From JBKJTP01 sp046590195 (GTDB lineage Bacteria > Bacteroidota > Ignavibacteria > Palsa-1295): a stretch of DNA of 10,553 nt. The notes under the pieces were generated by a model. The model was not told the DNA's origin. It searched no databases and saw nothing but the letters and a program-made list of their open reading frames with translations. Position numbers and translations under genes: made by a program. Location of the stretch: NCBI GenBank assembly GCA_046590195.1, contig JBKJTP010000242.1, positions 1 to 10,553 on the forward strand, read 5' to 3'. This document shows, piece after piece, positions 7,098 through 10,553 of the stretch (positions are counted from its first letter, which is position 1; every line of letters begins with the position of its first letter).

Positions 7098-9152
7098 GTG
7101 GGAAAAGCATCAGATCAGCAGTCTAAGAAGAGTCAGTCCAGGCAGCCCGGGACTTCGCCAAAGGCACAGCCGAGGGCACAAATCGATATTGAGTCCAGCC
7201 TAGGCGAAAAACGCAAATTCAAACCGGCGAAGTCATTCGTCAAGCAGGCCCGGATCGGCTCAGAGGAGCAGTACGAGAAGCTCTACAAGGCGAGCATCAA
7301 GGACCCGGAGAAATTCTTTGCGAAAGCGGCCGGTGAGCTCGACTGGTTCAAGCCGTGGAGAGATGTCCTGAAATGGAAGCCGCCGTTCGCGAAGTGGTTC
7401 GTGGGCGGAAAGATCAACGCGAGCCATAACTGCGTCGACAGGCACCTAAACTCGTGGAGGAAAAATAAAGCCGCGATCATCTGGGAAGGCGAGAACTTCG
7501 AGCAGCGCACACTCACCTACCAGCAACTGCATATCGAGGTAAGCAAGGCCGCGAATGTGCTGAAGTCGCTCGGAGTACAGACCGGTGATCGCGTTGCGAT
7601 CTATATGGGTATGACGCCTGAGCTTGTCATCGCAGTGCTGGCGTGCGCAAGAATAGGCGCAACGCATTCGGTCATCTTCGGAGGATTCAGTTCTGAGGCA
7701 ATTCGCGACCGAGTTAACGATGCCGAAGCAAAGCTGATCATCACCTCCGATGGATCGTATCGTCGCGGCGCGACGGTGGAGCTTAAGAAGAACGTTGACA
7801 ATGCATTGCGCTCAGAGTTGGGCAAGCACCACAGCGGCTGTCCGACAGTAACCAAAGTGTTGGTACACAAGCGGATCGGTAGCAACGTCGAAATGGTGCA
7901 TGGCCGCGACGTATGGTGGCATGAAGCAATGGAGAATGCATCGGCCAATTGTCCTGCGGAGCAACTCGATAGCGAACATCCGCTATTTATTCTCTACACC
8001 TCTGGCACCACCGGCAAGCCAAAGGGCATCGTGCATACGACTGCAGGCTATCTGCTCGGGACGCATCTGACAACGAAATATATCTTCGATATGAAGGATG
8101 AAGATATCTACTGGTGTACAGCGGATGTAGGCTGGGTGACAGGACACAGCTATGTGATCTATGGCCCGCTTTCGAATGGTGCAACGATCATGATCTATGA
8201 AGGTGCTCCGACCTATCCTGCGCCCGATCGCTTCTGGGATATCATCGAGCGCCACCAGGTAACGATCTTCTATACCGCGCCAACAGCGATCCGCTCGTTT
8301 GTTAAAGCGGGCGATGAGTATCCGAAGAAGCACGATCTCTCCTCGCTACGATTGCTCGGTACGGTTGGCGAACCGATCAATCCCGAAGCATGGATGTGGT
8401 ATCATCGCACGATCGGCGGTGAGCGCTGCCCGATCGTTGATACGTGGTGGCAGACCGAGACCGGCGCAATCATGATCTCGCCATTGCCCGGCGTTACCGC
8501 GACGACACCTGGCTCTGCAACGAGACCATTCTTCGGCATCAAGCCAGAAGTTGTGAAGAAAGATGGATCGCCTGCGAGGCCGAACGAGGGCGGCTATCTG
8601 ATCATACGCAAGCCGTGGCCATGGATGTTGCGCGGTATCTACAAGGATCCGGAGAGATTCCAGAAGCAGTACTTCAGCGATTTCCCCGGCATCTACTTCA
8701 CTGGCGACGGTGCGCGTCAGGATAAAGACGGCTACTTCTGGATCATGGGCCGCGTCGATGACGTGATCAATGTGAGCGGTCATCGACTGGGCACGATGGA
8801 GGTCGAGAGCGCGCTCGTTGGACATGAAGCCGTTGCAGAAGCTGCGGTCGTTGGGCGTCCAGACGAGATCAAGGGATCGGCGCTCGTCGCATTCGTGACG
8901 CTCAAGCAAGGCTGGAATGCAGATCACAATTTACAGGATCAGCTCAAGGCACACGTCGCTGAGATGATCGGCAGCATTGCGAAGCCGGACGACATTCGCT
9001 TCTCCGATGCACTACCGAAGACACGCAGTGGAAAGATCATGCGGCGCCTACTCCGTGAGTTAGCGGGCACAGGCAAGGTTGCCGGTGATACCACCACGCT
9101 CGAGGACTTCTCAGTGCTTGAAAATCTACGACAAGCTGAAGACGAAGATTAG
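7098..9152 (+). CDS. acs: Acetyl-CoA synthetase (AMP-forming)
   Basis: Activates acetate to acetyl-CoA through acetyl-AMP, using ATP and CoA; cytoplasmic. At 684 residues it is longer than E. coli Acs (about 652). The ANL-family ATP loop is YTSGTTGKPKG at residues 300-310, the second motif WWQTETG starts at 450, YFTGDG at 533-538, and the hinge/C-domain motif GRVDDVINVSGHRLGT begins at 551. The catalytic lysine is Lys646 in RSGKIMRR, the site that protein acetylases modify in characterised Acs proteins. Family similarity starts only near residue 54 (EEQYEKLYKASI). The first 50 or so residues are a Lys/Gln/Ser/Pro-rich tail without known counterpart. The start is GTG: the frame has a stop at 7053-7055 and no other ATG, GTG or TTG between it and 7098. 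No Shine-Dalgarno is seen. The gene stands alone, divergent from the peptidase, with a hairpin but no T run after it. Confidence 0.96.
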   Translation: MGKASDQQSKKSQSRQPGTSPKAQPRAQIDIESSLGEKRKFKPAKSFVKQARIGSEEQYEKLYKASIKDPEKFFAKAAGELDWFKPWRDVLKWKPPFAKWFVGGKINASHNCVDRHLNSWRKNKAAIIWEGENFEQRTLTYQQLHIEVSKAANVLKSLGVQTGDRVAIYMGMTPELVIAVLACARIGATHSVIFGGFSSEAIRDRVNDAEAKLIITSDGSYRRGATVELKKNVDNALRSELGKHHSGCPTVTKVLVHKRIGSNVEMVHGRDVWWHEAMENASANCPAEQLDSEHPLFILYTSGTTGKPKGIVHTTAGYLLGTHLTTKYIFDMKDEDIYWCTADVGWVTGHSYVIYGPLSNGATIMIYEGAPTYPAPDRFWDIIERHQVTIFYTAPTAIRSFVKAGDEYPKKHDLSSLRLLGTVGEPINPEAWMWYHRTIGGERCPIVDTWWQTETGAIMISPLPGVTATTPGSATRPFFGIKPEVVKKDGSPARPNEGGYLIIRKPWPWMLRGIYKDPERFQKQYFSDFPGIYFTGDGARQDKDGYFWIMGRVDDVINVSGHRLGTMEVESALVGHEAVAEAAVVGRPDEIKGSALVAFVTLKQGWNADHNLQDQLKAHVAEMIGSIAKPDDIRFSDALPKTRSGKIMRRLLRELAGTGKVAGDTTTLEDFSVLENLRQAEDED

Positions 9153-9180
9153 CCTCGAACGAGAGCTAAAAGCTCTGAGG
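9153..9180 (+). other. Hairpin just after acs without a T tract
   Basis: AGAGCT (9162-9167), loop AAA, AGCTCT (9171-9176) form a perfect 6-bp stem. CCTC (9153-9156) can pair with GAGG (9177-9180) to extend it across a 5-base left bulge. No run of T follows, so it is not a standard intrinsic terminator. It may only partly stop transcription or act as an mRNA-stabilising or processing structure between acs and the TPR gene. Confidence 0.45.
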
Positions 9181-9219
9181 CAGACCAAGTGCAAGCATTC
9201 GCCGTAAATTTGCATTCAG

Positions 9220-9984
9220 ATGCAGATGAGCAGCGAAAAAGATACGAGGTCGGTCGTGAATGTGGTCCACTCCGCCTGGGATAAACTCCAGGCCGGAGAT
9301 GTGGAGGGCGCGCTGAACTTACTGAGGAGTGTCGAGCCGGAATCTGAAGGGTATTCAACCTACCATGTCGTGCTTGGCTCTGCGCTGTTGACGAAGCAGG
9401 AATTTGGCGCAGCGCTCAACGCGGCGGAGCAAGCTTCAGCGCTTGCGCCAGAATCGCCACATGCCAGACTTATCGCAGAGATCGCGAGAGAACGGCTTCA
9501 ACTGATGGATCAGCCAGAACCTGAACTCATCACAGAAGACGTTGCTCAAGCTCCCAGACGGACGCTTGCAGCACTTCTGGATCCGATCTCAAGTCTTGAA
9601 CCACAGACCCCTCAATTCGACATCGACAAGACTGCGGATGAGCTTACCCGGGAGCGACCGCTAGTTCGCGCGATCCCTGAGCCCGAGCCTATACCGCCAG
9701 GTCAGCCAACTGAGTCTGAAGATGGGCCAGCTCTCGTCAGTGAGACACTTGCTGATATTATGATCCGGCAGGGCAAGCTGAGGGATGCGAAAAAGGTCTA
9801 TATCCAGCTATCGCGTCTTCAACCTGAGCGATATGCCCATTTTGCGGCCAAGATCGAGGCGATCGACAAGCTCCTCCTTGGCACCAGCATTGCACCTGAG
9901 AAAACTCTGTTGGAGACAACGCCGTCTGAAATTTCGCCTGAGATAACTCCGCCCAAGACGACGGACAACGACCCTGTAGCATAA
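9220..9984 (+). CDS. Tetratricopeptide-repeat protein of unknown function
   Basis: 254 residues, predicted soluble and cytoplasmic, with no signal peptide or membrane helix. Two TPR-like helix pairs lie at about residues 11-90 (AWDKLQAGDVEGALNLL, then LGSALLTKQEFGAALNAAEQA). They are followed by an acidic Pro/Glu-rich linker (about 97-167) and one clear TPR at about 171-215 (SETLADIMIRQGKLRDAKKVY...LQPERYAHFAAKIEAID). This last unit, ending in a 'P.....FAAKIE' cap, resembles C-terminal modules seen in many Bacteroidota/Chlorobi TPR proteins. The tail is Thr/Pro/Glu-rich and probably disordered. TPRs bind other proteins; the partner is unknown. ATG 9220 lies in a small inverted repeat (TGCAT 9211-9215, ATGCA 9220-9224), and ATG 9226 is an equally possible start. 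No ribosome binding site supports either. The downstream lipoprotein gene starts 1 base after the stop, so the two probably form an operon. Confidence 0.8.
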   Translation: MQMSSEKDTRSVVNVVHSAWDKLQAGDVEGALNLLRSVEPESEGYSTYHVVLGSALLTKQEFGAALNAAEQASALAPESPHARLIAEIARERLQLMDQPEPELITEDVAQAPRRTLAALLDPISSLEPQTPQFDIDKTADELTRERPLVRAIPEPEPIPPGQPTESEDGPALVSETLADIMIRQGKLRDAKKVYIQLSRLQPERYAHFAAKIEAIDKLLLGTSIAPEKTLLETTPSEISPEITPPKTTDNDPVA

Positions 9985-9985
9985 C

Positions 9986-10553
9986 GTGCGATACGAACGA
10001 CCAGAAACTTCCTTTCGAGCAGTGGCTCTGTGCTGTGCGCTTCTTGCATTCATAGCGGCTGGTTGCGGCTCGCTTCCCAGAACCTCGATCATCCTCGGTA
10101 ACGACACGATCGGTGCTCCGTCGCTCAATGCTGTCGATCACAATCTGCTCAGCAGTACGCTTTCGCGTGCGGTTGACGATGCGGGAAACATCAGCATCGA
10201 AAAGCTGAAAGGGGATGAGAGCCTGACCTCCTATCTCGAGCAACTTGCGATCGCGCGTATCGATGTGTTCCCATCTCGCCATGCGCAGCTCACGTTTTGG
10301 ATCAATGCGTACAATGCATATGTCCTCGATATGTTGCGGTTGAATCCGGTACAGAATTCACCAAGCGACATTGGCAGGCTCAGGAGCGCGCCTATCGTTA
10401 TCGTTGCGGGCAAGCGGAATTCACTGGCAGATATCGAATCGAACCTCATCAAGCAATACCGTGAACCACGGATGTTCTTTGCGCTTGTTACCGGTGAGCG
10501 TGGTGGCGGACAGTTCTGGAAAGAAGCGTACCTAGAGGAGAAGCTAAGTGACC
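9986..10553 (+). CDS. DUF547 lipoprotein, 3' end outside the window
   Basis: Partial, 189 codons in the window. It starts with GTG, since the frame has a stop at 9977-9979 and the signal sequence follows directly. Residues 12-26 form a hydrophobic stretch ending IAAGC, a lipobox with Cys27 as the likely lipidated residue, so it is probably exported and membrane-anchored. The mature part matches DUF547: LTSYLEQLA, then LTFWINAYNAYVLDML (the family's 'AFWINAYNA' signature), then SLADIESNLIKQY ('SLDDIEH.IIR') and RMFFALVTG ('RIHFALVCAS'). In the last motif the usual His and Cys are replaced by Phe and Thr, so a catalytic role, if the family has one, may be altered. DUF547 has no firmly assigned activity. 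The gene lies 1 base after the TPR gene with no Shine-Dalgarno, consistent with coupled translation. Confidence 0.85.
   Translation, partial: MRYERPETSFRAVALCCALLAFIAAGCGSLPRTSIILGNDTIGAPSLNAVDHNLLSSTLSRAVDDAGNISIEKLKGDESLTSYLEQLAIARIDVFPSRHAQLTFWINAYNAYVLDMLRLNPVQNSPSDIGRLRSAPIVIVAGKRNSLADIESNLIKQYREPRMFFALVTGERGGGQFWKEAYLEEKLSD

Noticed and set aside
8346..8927. 193-codon antisense open frame within acs
   Set aside because: It is opposite the conserved adenylation motifs and has an Arg/Ala-rich translation typical of a shadow frame.
9758..10282. 174-codon minus-strand frame across the TPR and DUF547 genes
   Set aside because: It crosses two plus-strand genes that have recognisable motifs, and itself shows none.
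1..10553. CRISPR arrays, tRNA or rRNA genes, insertion sequences
   Set aside because: No repeat-spacer pattern, cloverleaf, rRNA segment or transposase was seen on either strand.

Overview
The window looks like a piece of a bacterial genome of the Bacteroidota/Chlorobiota (FCB) group. The evidence is the Bacteroidota-like Y-family polymerase (SSVDEFYLDL signature), the DnaE PHP motif TDxNNxSG, a C-terminal TPR module (SETLADI...RQGK...AKKVY) of a kind common in that group, and the scarcity of Shine-Dalgarno sequences. Base composition is near 50% GC by eye, higher than in many Bacteroidota, so an early-branching lineage (Chlorobi/Kapabacteria-like) is possible. That placement is inference.

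Layout. Bases 1-78 form a perfect 78-bp palindrome whose right arm is real coding sequence, so the left arm is most likely a fold-back artefact at a contig end. From about 36 to 5091 (+) runs a compact three-gene mutagenesis cassette: a 5'-truncated Y-family polymerase, a diverged DUF72/YecE-like protein, and a second, error-prone type DnaE (DnaE2/ImuC-like). The last two genes overlap by 7 bases. A hairpin terminator separates the cassette from a convergent M3-family metallopeptidase (5139-6851, -). A 246-bp divergent promoter region follows, then acetyl-CoA synthetase (7098-9152, +), a TPR-repeat protein (9220-9984, +) and, 1 base further on, a DUF547 lipoprotein that runs off the window end.

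How the genes work together. The first block resembles SOS translesion cassettes (ImuA-ImuB-DnaE2 in many bacteria; Pol Y plus DnaE in Bacteroidota). Here the Y polymerase keeps its catalytic Asp-Glu and a clamp-binding motif. The DnaE keeps all three polymerase aspartates but has lost several PHP metal ligands. The middle position, held by RecA-like ImuA elsewhere, is filled by a protein with DUF72 hallmarks and no Walker A motif. This is the most interesting point in the window. The second half is ordinary: peptide turnover, acetate activation, and a TPR/lipoprotein pair of unknown role.
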